From contig JAFQKO010000123.1 in the NCBI GenBank assembly GCA_017396865.1, positions 1 through 11,630 on the forward strand: a stretch of 11,630 bases of DNA. Direction: 5' to 3'. Of the stretch, positions 1 through 5,660 are shown in pieces (position 1 is the stretch's first letter; the number at the start of each line of letters is the position of its first letter). The notes under the pieces were generated by a model. That model did no database searches and was not told the DNA's origin. It worked only from the letters and a program-made list of their open reading frames with translations. A program made the position numbers and the translations under genes. Source of the DNA: Clostridia bacterium (GTDB taxonomy: Bacteria; Bacillota_A; Clostridia; Oscillospirales; QAKW01).

Positions 1-10
1 CATTTTTCAT
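1..10 (-). CDS. 5' end of a gene leaving the left edge (MKN...)
   Basis: Only the first three codons are in the window, so the product cannot be named. Read on the minus strand, an ATG at 10-8 is followed by AAA AAT. A GGAGG ribosome binding site sits at 23-19, exactly 8 bases upstream, which is the spacing used by the other genes here. A second ATG at 3-1 is in another frame and lacks such spacing. The gene would lie downstream of the HAD phosphatase on the same strand but is separated from it by a terminator and by a hairpin that includes the ribosome binding site. That a gene starts here is inference from start codon plus ribosome site. Confidence 0.5.
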
Positions 11-14
11 AGAT

Positions 15-80
15 AAATCCTCCGATTGTGTTCTGGTTCGACTGGCAGGTCGTTCCTATTTTATCACAATCGGAGGATTT
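15..80 (-). promoter_or_regulatory. Long hairpin enclosing the ribosome binding site of the left-edge gene
   Basis: Bases 15-30 and 65-80 are perfect 16-bp inverted repeats separated by 34 bases. In a minus-strand RNA the 3' arm contains the GGAGG of the gene starting at 10, and the 5' arm contains the matching CCTCC. A full-length transcript would therefore bury the ribosome site. The loop can fold further: 39-42 pairs with 49-52 and 35-36 with 55-56, around an A-A/A-A internal loop. On the plus strand the same hairpin is followed by a run of T (78-84) and could instead act as a terminator, although a 34-base loop is large for one. The pairing is seen; the regulatory role is inferred. Confidence 0.5.
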
Positions 81-87
81 TTTTCAT
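58..87 (-). promoter_or_regulatory. Possible promoter of the left-edge gene
   Basis: On the minus strand TAAAAT (63-58) lies 18 bases from ATGAAA (87-82), which matches the -35 consensus at four of six positions. Start of transcription would fall near 51, inside the hairpin loop, so an RNA from this promoter would lack the 5' arm and leave the ribosome site free. Weak match; offered as a candidate only. Confidence 0.3.
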
Positions 88-104
88 CGGTAAACCTTTT
101 TTTG

Positions 105-127
105 AACCACGCGACTATCGCGTGGTT
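105..127. repeat. Perfect 10-bp palindrome with 3-base loop
   Basis: Bases 105-114 and 118-127 are perfectly complementary around CTA. It lies between the HAD terminator and the left-edge gene. On the minus strand it is followed by an A-run rather than a T-run, and on the plus strand by TTCGTC, so it is not a clear terminator. It could be a protein-binding dyad or an RNA hairpin; function unknown. Confidence 0.4.
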
Positions 128-135
128 TTCGTCTA

Positions 136-169
136 CAAAAAGGGCGTAAAAACATTCGTTTTTACGCCC
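136..169 (-). terminator. Terminator of the HAD phosphatase gene
   Basis: A 12-bp stem (142-153 with 158-169, loop 154-157) is followed on the minus strand by five T residues (141-137). It begins 8 bases after the stop codon of the HAD gene, the expected place for its factor-independent terminator. Confidence 0.8.
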
Positions 170-176
170 CACATTT

Positions 177-893
177 TTACAGAAGATCCTTAACAACCTC
201 GGGGAAGGTGGTATAGTCGTCGATGGTGAGGAAGTTGAACTCCGAGCGATACACCGACTCATCGTTGCCGCCGGGGCCGTAGTCGTCGCCGATATACACC
301 ACCTCATCGTAGGCAATGCCCCGCTCATCGCAATACTTTTTAAGGGCGTAGGCCTTATTGAAGGGGAAGGGCGCCATATCGAAGGAGCTGCTGCCGCCCA
401 CAAAGACGGTGAAATCGCTGAACACCCGCTTCACGTCGTCGTAGATGGCGCGGCGCTTACTGCGATCGGGATCGAAGGCCAGCTTATCCTCCTGCTTGGC
501 GGCGGTGCCGAGGATGGGGAAGGTGACGCAGCCGGAGCTATGGAACTCCACGTTATTGCCCGCAAACGTGGTGAAGCCGTACTTCTCCCGCAGGGCGGTG
601 ACCCGCTCCTCCACGCTTGCACGGTCGCAGGGGACAACCTCATCGTTTTTAATTTCCAGCGCTTTGGTATCGGCATTATACTCGGCATACTGCATTCCGT
701 AGTTGCCCAGAATGTCGATGGGAAATTCATTCATCTGCTTAAACACCCGCATACACATTCCTGCGCCCACCATCAGCAGCTTATACTTTTTCGCCAGCCT
801 CCGCAATACGGCGGCGTGCTCCTCGCTCAAGGGGGTTTTATGCTGGGTCAGGGTGCCGTCCAGATCCATGGCGATCAATTTAATCTTCTTCAT
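177..893 (-). CDS. HAD-IIB phosphatase, phosphomannomutase-like
   Basis: The 238-residue product is a cytoplasmic haloacid dehalogenase-superfamily hydrolase, probably acting on a sugar phosphate. Motif I is MDLDGT at residues 9-14 with nucleophile Asp10 and acid/base Asp12. The motif III lysine is probably Lys180 in NKAYAL. Motif IV is GDDYGPGGND at 202-211. The GGND ending and the VGAGM segment near 42-46 resemble the eukaryotic-type phosphomannomutase branch of type IIB HADs, where GGxxD-like and PGGND motifs occur. Mutase and phosphatase activity cannot be told apart from sequence alone. The start at 893 is chosen because GAGG (906-903) lies 9 bases upstream and motif I sits at residue 9; the frame stays open farther upstream but has no ribosome site there. 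Divergent from a DeoR repressor that is its likely regulator. Substrate unknown. Confidence 0.85.
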   Translation of the reverse strand: MKKIKLIAMDLDGTLTQHKTPLSEEHAAVLRRLAKKYKLLMVGAGMCMRVFKQMNEFPIDILGNYGMQYAEYNADTKALEIKNDEVVPCDRASVEERVTALREKYGFTTFAGNNVEFHSSGCVTFPILGTAAKQEDKLAFDPDRSKRRAIYDDVKRVFSDFTVFVGGSSSFDMAPFPFNKAYALKKYCDERGIAYDEVVYIGDDYGPGGNDESVYRSEFNFLTIDDYTTFPEVVKDLL

Positions 894-906
894 TGGCTTC
901 TTCCTC

Positions 907-935
907 TTTACTTTCTTATTTAAATTCATTATAAT
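907..935 (+). promoter_or_regulatory. Possible promoter of the DeoR gene
   Basis: TTTACT (907-912) and a perfect TATAAT (930-935) are spaced 17 bases apart on the plus strand. This would give a leader of about 105 bases before the DeoR start. The -10 box is part of the self-complementary ATTATAAT shared with the opposite promoter. Confidence 0.4.
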
Positions 936-956
936 GAAATAAGCAACAATAATCAA
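928..956 (-). promoter_or_regulatory. Promoter of the HAD phosphatase gene
   Basis: On the minus strand TTGATT (956-951) and TATAAT (933-928) are separated by 17 bases, a near-consensus sigma-A promoter. Transcription would start near 921, giving a leader of about 28 bases that contains the ribosome site at 906-903. Confidence 0.7.
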
Positions 957-1004
957 CAATATTTGAAAGATTGCATAATATTCGAAACAAATCAACGCAT
1001 ATTC

Positions 1005-1030
1005 TGCGCAATCGCGCAAAATGTGCGCAA
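1005..1030 (+). promoter_or_regulatory. Triple TGCGCAA-type repeat before the DeoR gene
   Basis: TGCGCAA (1005-1011), CGCGCAA (1013-1019) and TGCGCAA (1024-1030) lie directly before the ribosome site at 1031-1037. TGCGCA is itself a palindrome, so the outer copies also form a dyad with a 13-base spacer. Repeated short sites beside a DeoR-family gene are typical of autoregulatory operators, but no binding data can be read from sequence. Confidence 0.35.
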
Positions 1031-1046
1031 AAAGGAGCGAAAAGGG

Positions 1047-1799
1047 ATGGTTAAAAACGAACGGCAGGGGCAGATCTTTGCCCTTTTGAGCGAGCGGGGG
1101 TATCTTTCGGTTAAGGAGCTGAGCGCACTGCTCTACACCAGCGAATCCAGCATACGGCGGGATCTTTCGGCGCTGGAGCAAAAGCGGCTGATCCGCCGCA
1201 GCTACGGCGGTGCGGAGCTGACCGCCGCGCCCAGCCGCGTGATCCCCTTCAACACCCGCAGCTACGACAACGCTGCCCAAAAGCAGCAGATCGCCGCCAA
1301 GGCGGCGGCCTTGATCAAGGAGGGGGAGCTGATCTTTCTTGACCAATCCTCCACCTGCTATTTCTTGGCGCAGGCGCTGATGGATTTCAAGAGCCTGACC
1401 GTTGTGACCAACAATTTAGAGATCCTCAACCTCTTAGCGCCCACCGGCCTGACGGTGATCGCCTCGGGCGGGGTGGTGAGCCGCGTGAACACAAACTGCC
1501 TGATCGGCAACAGCGCCCGCCGCACCTTCGGAGAGATCTACGCCGATTGGATGTTCTTCTCTGCCAAGGCACTCTCCGCCGACGGCGTCATCACCGACTG
1601 CACCCAAGAGGAGACCCACGTGCGGGAGATGATGCTGAAAAACGCAAAGAAGCGGGTGTTTCTCTGCGACGAGGCAAAGATCAACACCCGCTCCTCCTAC
1701 CGCCAATGCGATCTTTCGGAGATCGATATCGCCATCAGCGAAGGGCATGGCTTAGAGCCGTTTCAAAGGGCGTTTCCCGCCCTGATTATTCAAAGGTAA
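1047..1799 (+). CDS. DeoR-family transcriptional repressor
   Basis: The 250-residue protein has the length and two-domain layout of DeoR/GlpR-type repressors, which usually bind a sugar phosphate. Residues about 5-55 form the winged helix-turn-helix (GYLSVKELSALL, then SESSIRRDLSALEQ and the wing RSYGG). Residues about 75-235 form the DeoR C-terminal sensor domain, with LDQSSTCYFLA (99-108) replacing the usual DSGTT-like phosphate-binding loop, and a CDEAKI segment (207-212) where family members have D-x-SK. The start at 1047 has AAAGGAG 9 bases upstream; an upstream extension in frame to 963 lacks a ribosome site and would exceed family length. Divergent from the HAD phosphatase, a likely target. 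Its last 14 bases overlap the convergent GH30 gene, and no terminator is seen between them. Confidence 0.9.
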   Translation: MVKNERQGQIFALLSERGYLSVKELSALLYTSESSIRRDLSALEQKRLIRRSYGGAELTAAPSRVIPFNTRSYDNAAQKQQIAAKAAALIKEGELIFLDQSSTCYFLAQALMDFKSLTVVTNNLEILNLLAPTGLTVIASGGVVSRVNTNCLIGNSARRTFGEIYADWMFFSAKALSADGVITDCTQEETHVREMMLKNAKKRVFLCDEAKINTRSSYRQCDLSEIDIAISEGHGLEPFQRAFPALIIQR

Positions 1800-3117
1800 C
1801 GGTGGCAACGGTATCGGGCAGCAGCTCGATATACCACCATTGGCCGCCCCGTTCAAACTGCACCTGCGCCTTCTTATCGTTGGGGTTGACCAGCATCAGG
1901 GCGGCGGAGCCATCGGCATTTTCCGCCAGCACGCCAACGACCTCCATCGACTGCTTGGGATAATAGGCCATGAGCTGCGCCTGCGCACCGAAGCTGAGGG
2001 GGCGCACCTTCGCCTCCCCATCCACAAAGGGTGCAAAATGCCGCAACGCCGCATACTGCCCGCTATAAGAAAGCTCGCCCGAAATACGGTTACGGGTGAC
2101 CAGCCCGCCGCAGAAGAAGGGCCCCACGTTCGGGCCGCCCGTTTCGTCCAGCATCAGGTTCCAGCCATTGAAGGAGCGATAGCCGCAGCCCAGCACCTTC
2201 GCCAGCATCATGCCCCACTTGCACCAGTCGGTGTCGTAGTGATCATACAACCGCGGGCCGCCCTCGGTGAAATGCAGACCCAGCGCGGGATACTTCTCCT
2301 TCAGGAACAGCGTTTCTTCGATACAGCCGTGATAGTAATGGAAGGCAACGCCGTTGCATTGCTCCTTCAGGTCGGGGAAGGTGGAAAGCTCCCAATCGAC
2401 CCAGCGCTCGGCGCCGTCGAAATTATGGTCGTAGAGCCAGATCTCGGTGGAGAGCCCCGCCTCGCTCAGCTTTCTGCGCAGGGCGGCAACGTACTTCGCC
2501 TCGGTATCCGGCTGCCAGCCGCAGGCAGGCATCTGCCCCCGCTGGTCGGTTTCCGGCTCATTCTGCGGGGTGAGCGCCGCAATGGGAATCCCCGCCTCCG
2601 CATAGGCCTTGAGATAGGAAACGATATACTCGGCATAGGCCTCCACCATCTCCGGCCGCATATACCCGCCGCAGATGCTGCCGCCTGTTTTGGCCCAGGC
2701 GGGCGGGCTCCAGGGGGAGGCCAACAGCTTCAGGTTGGGATTGATCTCCAAAATCTCCCGCAGGATGGGAATGATATAATCCAGATCCCGCTCGATGGAA
2801 AAGGCGGCGGGATCGGCATCGGCATAGGTATACAGCTCCGCCGAATAATCGCTGGAGCCGATGCTCAGCCGCCCGACCTGCAGACCCAGCCCCGCCCCGC
2901 CGTAGATCGACCGCAGCAGCTCGGTGCGTGCCTCCGGCTCCATCTGCGCCAGATTATAGCAGGAGCTGCCGGTGATGGCAACGCCAAACCCCCAAAAGCC
3001 GCTGCTTGCCTCGCCGCAGGGAACGGCGGTTTTAACCCCGCCTGCATATACGGCGGGTTGAATCGACGCGGGAATAAACGCACCGTATTGATTTGTATTA
3101 TATTGGGTTACTTTCAT
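1786..3117 (-). CDS. Glycoside hydrolase family 30 enzyme, apparently intracellular
   Basis: The 443-residue protein has the GH30 (clan GH-A, retaining) signature. GFGVAITGSSCYNL starts at 44, SPWSPPAWAKT is at 135-143 onward, the acid/base glutamate is Glu187 in TPQNEP, and the nucleophile is Glu285 in FTEGG. A C-terminal beta-domain from about 375 is usual for the family. Known family activities include glucosylceramidase, beta-1,6-glucanase and beta-xylosidase; the subfamily and substrate cannot be fixed here. There is no signal peptide or membrane segment, so the enzyme probably works on imported glycosides, but no transporter is in the window. The start at 3117 has AGGAGGG (3132-3126) 8 bases upstream; an in-frame extension to 3168 lacks a ribosome site. 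It is divergent from a WYL regulator and overlaps the convergent DeoR gene by 14 bases. Confidence 0.9.
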   Translation of the reverse strand: MKVTQYNTNQYGAFIPASIQPAVYAGGVKTAVPCGEASSGFWGFGVAITGSSCYNLAQMEPEARTELLRSIYGGAGLGLQVGRLSIGSSDYSAELYTYADADPAAFSIERDLDYIIPILREILEINPNLKLLASPWSPPAWAKTGGSICGGYMRPEMVEAYAEYIVSYLKAYAEAGIPIAALTPQNEPETDQRGQMPACGWQPDTEAKYVAALRRKLSEAGLSTEIWLYDHNFDGAERWVDWELSTFPDLKEQCNGVAFHYYHGCIEETLFLKEKYPALGLHFTEGGPRLYDHYDTDWCKWGMMLAKVLGCGYRSFNGWNLMLDETGGPNVGPFFCGGLVTRNRISGELSYSGQYAALRHFAPFVDGEAKVRPLSFGAQAQLMAYYPKQSMEVVGVLAENADGSAALMLVNPNDKKAQVQFERGGQWWYIELLPDTVATVTFE

Positions 3118-3139
3118 GGTGAAATCCCTCCTTTTCTTT

Positions 3140-3168
3140 ATTATAAAAAGAGAATTGCGGGAAAGCAA
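3140..3168 (-). promoter_or_regulatory. Promoter of the GH30 gene
   Basis: On the minus strand TTGCTT (3168-3163) and a perfect TATAAT (3145-3140) are 17 bases apart. Transcription would begin near 3133, so the leader is very short and starts almost at the ribosome site (3132-3126). Confidence 0.7.
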
Positions 3169-3221
3169 TGTATTTTTTGTGTTTTTATTTGTAAAAAATT
3201 ACCGTCTGCTTTTTATAGAAC

Positions 3222-3250
3222 TTGAAAAACAGATCGAAAAATGTTATATT
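3222..3250 (+). promoter_or_regulatory. Promoter of the WYL-Dabb operon
   Basis: TTGAAA (3222-3227) and TATATT (3245-3250) are 17 bases apart. Transcription would start near 3257, about 64 bases before the WYL start. An imperfect dyad (TCTGCTTTTT at 3205-3214 against AAAAACAGA at 3225-3233) covers the -35 box and could be an operator, but it is weak. Confidence 0.65.
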
Positions 3251-3268
3251 TAAGATCAGAGCAAGAGC

Positions 3269-3286
3269 CTCCCTCATCAGAGGGAG
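3269..3286 (+). other. Leader hairpin upstream of the WYL gene
   Basis: CTCCCTC (3269-3275) pairs with GAGGGAG (3280-3286) around ATCA. The hairpin lies between the promoter and the ribosome site AAGGAGGA (3307-3314) and has no T-run, so it is not a terminator. It may stabilise the mRNA or be a fragment of a dispersed repeat; function unknown. Confidence 0.4.
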
Positions 3287-3320
3287 CCAAGGTTTGAATA
3301 TAACAAAAGGAGGAAGCCCC

Positions 3321-4316
3321 ATGGCCAAAAATCCAAACCAACAGCAAAAGCTGCTGCGGCTGCAGCAGATCTTTCTGCAGGAGACTGACGAAGCCCACCC
3401 CTTAACCATGAGCGAGCTGATCGCGCGGCTGGAGAGCATGGGCATCTCGGCCGAGCGAAAGAGCCTTTATGAGAATATCGAAACCCTCAACCTCTGCGGG
3501 ATGGACATCCTTTCGGAGCGGCGGGGTGCGCAAACGGTTTACTATTCGGCGGGCGGCAATTTTGAGGCCGCGGAGCTGCGGCTGCTGGCCGATGCGGTGG
3601 CCTCCTCCCGCTTTATCACCGCCAAGAAATCCGATCAGCTGCTCAAGAAGCTGGGTGAGCTGACCAACCGCCACCAAAGCGCAGAGCTGCGGCGGCAGGT
3701 GCACGTGGCGGGTCGGGTAAAGAGCATGAACGAAACCATCTTTTATCTGGTGGACGATCTGCACCACGCCATCGACCGCAACCGCTCGGTCACCTTTCAC
3801 TACTACGATTGGGTTTTAGAGGGCGGAACCCTCAAGCGCAAGCCCCGCCACGGCGGGAAAAGCTATTGCGTTTCCCCCTGGCAGCTGCTCTGGCAGGATG
3901 AATTCTATTATCTCATCGCCTTCGACCATGAGGCCGCCGCCATTCGCCACTATCGGGTAGATCGGATGGGGGATATCTCCCTCAACGAACAGCCCCGCCT
4001 CGGTGCGGAGCAGTTTGCGGAGATCCGCATGGACGACTACACCGCCCGCCTCTTCGGGATGTTCGGCGGCAAGCCCGAGCGGGTCGTTCTGAGCTGCCCC
4101 GAGCGGCTGCTGGGCGTGATGATCGACCGCTTCGGCAAGGACATTCGCCCCACGATGCGCCCCGACGGGCGGATCGAGATCCACACCGACGTTATCCCCA
4201 GCCTGCCCTTCTACGGCTGGCTGCTCTCGCTGGGGGAGGAGGCGCAGCTCGAAGCGCCCGAACACCTTCGGCAGGAATTTGAAACCACATTGAAAAGGAG
4301 AATAAACCATGGTTAA
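3321..4316 (+). CDS. WYL-domain transcriptional regulator
   Basis: The 331-residue protein has a helix-turn-helix N-terminus (about 8-75, with SELIARLESMGISAERKSLYENI-type DNA-reading helices), a linker, and a WYL domain (about 140-225) that usually binds a ligand or nucleic acid. The WYL core is FYYLIAFD at 195-202, with tyrosine in place of the name-giving tryptophan, followed by the conserved basic stretch RHYRVDRM (209-216). A C-terminal WCX-like extension covers about 240-325. The start at 3321 has a strong AGGAGG 8 bases upstream; upstream in-frame codons to 3222 lie inside the promoter. Divergent from the GH30 gene, which it may control. It overlaps the following Dabb gene by 8 bases, which implies co-translation. 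The middle of the leader carries a small hairpin. Confidence 0.9.
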   Translation: MAKNPNQQQKLLRLQQIFLQETDEAHPLTMSELIARLESMGISAERKSLYENIETLNLCGMDILSERRGAQTVYYSAGGNFEAAELRLLADAVASSRFITAKKSDQLLKKLGELTNRHQSAELRRQVHVAGRVKSMNETIFYLVDDLHHAIDRNRSVTFHYYDWVLEGGTLKRKPRHGGKSYCVSPWQLLWQDEFYYLIAFDHEAAAIRHYRVDRMGDISLNEQPRLGAEQFAEIRMDDYTARLFGMFGGKPERVVLSCPERLLGVMIDRFGKDIRPTMRPDGRIEIHTDVIPSLPFYGWLLSLGEEAQLEAPEHLRQEFETTLKRRINHG

Positions 4317-4605
4317 GCACATGATCATCTGGAAGCTGAAGGAGGATCTGGCCGATCCCGCCGCCGCTAAGGCTGCCATCAAGGCAGAGCTGGAGGGGCT
4401 GGTTGGCAAGATCGACGGCCTGCTGGAAATGCACATCCTCACCGAGGGCTTTGATTGCTCCGCAGGCGATATTATGATGGACTCCACGCTGGAGAGCAAG
4501 GCCGCACTGGACGCCTACCAAAAGAACCCCCTGCATCAGGCGGTTGCAAACGGCACCGTTCGCCCCAACGTGGCGCAGCGGCTTTCCTTTGATTACGAAG
4601 TATAA
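4309..4605 (+). CDS. Dabb (stress-responsive alpha/beta barrel) domain protein
   Basis: The 98-residue protein matches the Dabb family (dimeric alpha-beta barrel, ferredoxin-like fold) in length and pattern. It begins VKHMIIWKLK with the family's conserved early histidine (His4), then has a helix-rich middle, and ends with the HQAV segment (about 76-79) followed by a final strand RLSFDYEV. Dabb proteins are small cytoplasmic dimers of mostly unknown role; some are enzymes acting on small aromatic or polyketide-like compounds. The ATG lies inside the end of the WYL gene (8-base overlap), with AAAGGAG 8 bases upstream in that gene, so the two are one operon. Such pairing suggests a shared ligand or shared induction, but this is inference. 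Confidence 0.85.
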   Translation: MVKHMIIWKLKEDLADPAAAKAAIKAELEGLVGKIDGLLEMHILTEGFDCSAGDIMMDSTLESKAALDAYQKNPLHQAVANGTVRPNVAQRLSFDYEV

Positions 4606-4610
4606 ATATT

Positions 4611-4640
4611 GAGGCTGTCGCATAAGCGACAGCCTCTTTT
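4611..4640 (+). terminator. Terminator of the WYL-Dabb operon
   Basis: An 11-bp stem (4611-4621 with 4626-4636, loop ATAA) is followed by TTTTCCTTT. It starts 5 bases after the Dabb stop codon. On the minus strand the tail is AATATTTATA, so it may also stop transcripts of the lipoprotein gene, which ends at 4644. Confidence 0.85.
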
Positions 4641-4643
4641 CCT

Positions 4644-5645
4644 TTAATCGGGGGTACAGCTTTTAACAAATTGCCCGGAATCGGGCCCAAAGGTATAGTT
4701 CTTGTGCCCATAGGGCCAGATCTTGATCTTATAATCGGTGATGAGCCGCACCACTACGTTTTCCTGCAGCTCTTCCAGCAACGCCTCGTCGGAAATATCC
4801 CGCTTCGGCCAATAAGAAATCCTGATGTTTTCTGAAGGAACGTAATAGGCAACTTCCTCATTATTTTCGTTGAGATAATATTCAATGCGCGAGGTGTCCT
4901 CCCCCTGCTCGGCATATTCCGATCGGTCTCCGCGGAAAAAGTTTAATAGGTGTGTTTTATAATCCTCGCTGTAATCCCGATAATCTTCGGTTATTTTGAT
5001 GGAATATTGCCGAATATAACAACCGTACTCTTCGTTCTTTTGCAATGCCAACAAAAAACGTTCACCGTTCGTCAAACGAACCGCCCTATCGGTTTCCCTC
5101 TTAGAAAAATACCACTCGTTGTTCTCATCTGCTTTTAAGCAGTACGGCTCTTTAATTCGGATTTCAGACGGTGCATCACCATAATACAGATCAGTGATCT
5201 GAAATTTGGTGAGCGTATAACCAAGCTGATAGTCCGAGGTATGACTTTCCCGCAATCCGGTTACATATCCGGCAACGATGATGCCATCCTCGCCGATCCA
5301 TTCCATTAAATCGGAATAGGAAGTCTCTTCGTCGATCGTGACATAAGTCCCGAGATCTTCCGTTGTTTGCGTCGGAAACGCAGCGCAGGTTTCCAAATCA
5401 AACGTAACAACCGTCTCATTTCCGACTTGCTCGACCTTCATTCCATCCAAAAGCGGAGGATCTGATTCTTCAACCGATTCCACACGCTCTGTTCCTTCTT
5501 CCTTCGTTTCTGTTTCTTCTATATGGGTACCGGCCGCATTAAGAACGGTTGTAGTGACGTCCCCTTCGTCGGACTTAGCACGCTTGCAGCCGCCGACGGA
5601 AAATAATACAGCCAAAATAATAATCCAGTTTATTATTTTTCTCAT
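4644..5645 (-). CDS. Lipoprotein of unknown function
   Basis: The 333-residue protein begins with a lipoprotein signal: MRK, a hydrophobic stretch (4-17) and VGGC with Cys20 as the lipidated residue, so it should be anchored on the outer face of the membrane. Residues 21-65 are an acidic, threonine- and glutamate-rich spacer. Residues about 115-215 (GIIVAGYVTG, TLTKFQITDLYYGD, then LTNGERFLLAL) resemble a beta-rich module common in secreted Firmicutes proteins, where each segment is a strand and the GExxLLxL piece is typical; I know no function for it. The rest (215-333) is rich in Tyr, Glu and Asp and is not recognised. The ribosome site AAGGAGG (5659-5653) overlaps the stop codon of the upstream metalloprotease gene, indicating one operon and probable translational coupling. 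Lower GC content than the genes to its left. Confidence 0.75.
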   Translation of the reverse strand: MRKIINWIIILAVLFSVGGCKRAKSDEGDVTTTVLNAAGTHIEETETKEEGTERVESVEESDPPLLDGMKVEQVGNETVVTFDLETCAAFPTQTTEDLGTYVTIDEETSYSDLMEWIGEDGIIVAGYVTGLRESHTSDYQLGYTLTKFQITDLYYGDAPSEIRIKEPYCLKADENNEWYFSKRETDRAVRLTNGERFLLALQKNEEYGCYIRQYSIKITEDYRDYSEDYKTHLLNFFRGDRSEYAEQGEDTSRIEYYLNENNEEVAYYVPSENIRISYWPKRDISDEALLEELQENVVVRLITDYKIKIWPYGHKNYTFGPDSGQFVKSCTPD

Positions 5646-5652
5646 TGAATAA

Positions 5653-5660
5653 CCTCCTTA
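5653..5660 (-). promoter_or_regulatory. Ribosome site overlapping the upstream stop codon
   Basis: On the minus strand the metalloprotease stop TAA is the start of TAAGGAGG, which serves the lipoprotein start 7 bases on. Ribosomes finishing the protease would end right on the next gene's ribosome site. Confidence 0.7.

Noticed and set aside
15..80. Invertible promoter flanked by inverted repeats
   Set aside because: The segment between the repeats is only 34 bases, much shorter than known invertible promoters, and no recombinase gene is present. The RNA hairpin explanation fits better.
15..80. End of an insertion sequence or integron attC site
   Set aside because: No transposase or integrase, no target duplication, and the expected attC core bases are absent.
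894..1346. N-terminal extension of the HAD phosphatase frame
   Set aside because: The extension is antisense to the DeoR gene, lies over two promoters, and motif I would be far from the N-terminus. The ribosome site points to 893.
1840..3225. Long plus-strand frame of 461 codons opposite the GH30 gene
   Set aside because: It mirrors a clear GH30 gene in GC-rich DNA, has low-complexity Gly/Arg/Leu/Ile/His content, no domain and no ribosome site.
3205..3233. Operator dyad over the WYL -35 box
   Set aside because: The two arms match only with a bulge and are mostly A/T runs that arise easily by chance in this AT-rich spacer, so it is not listed as a feature.
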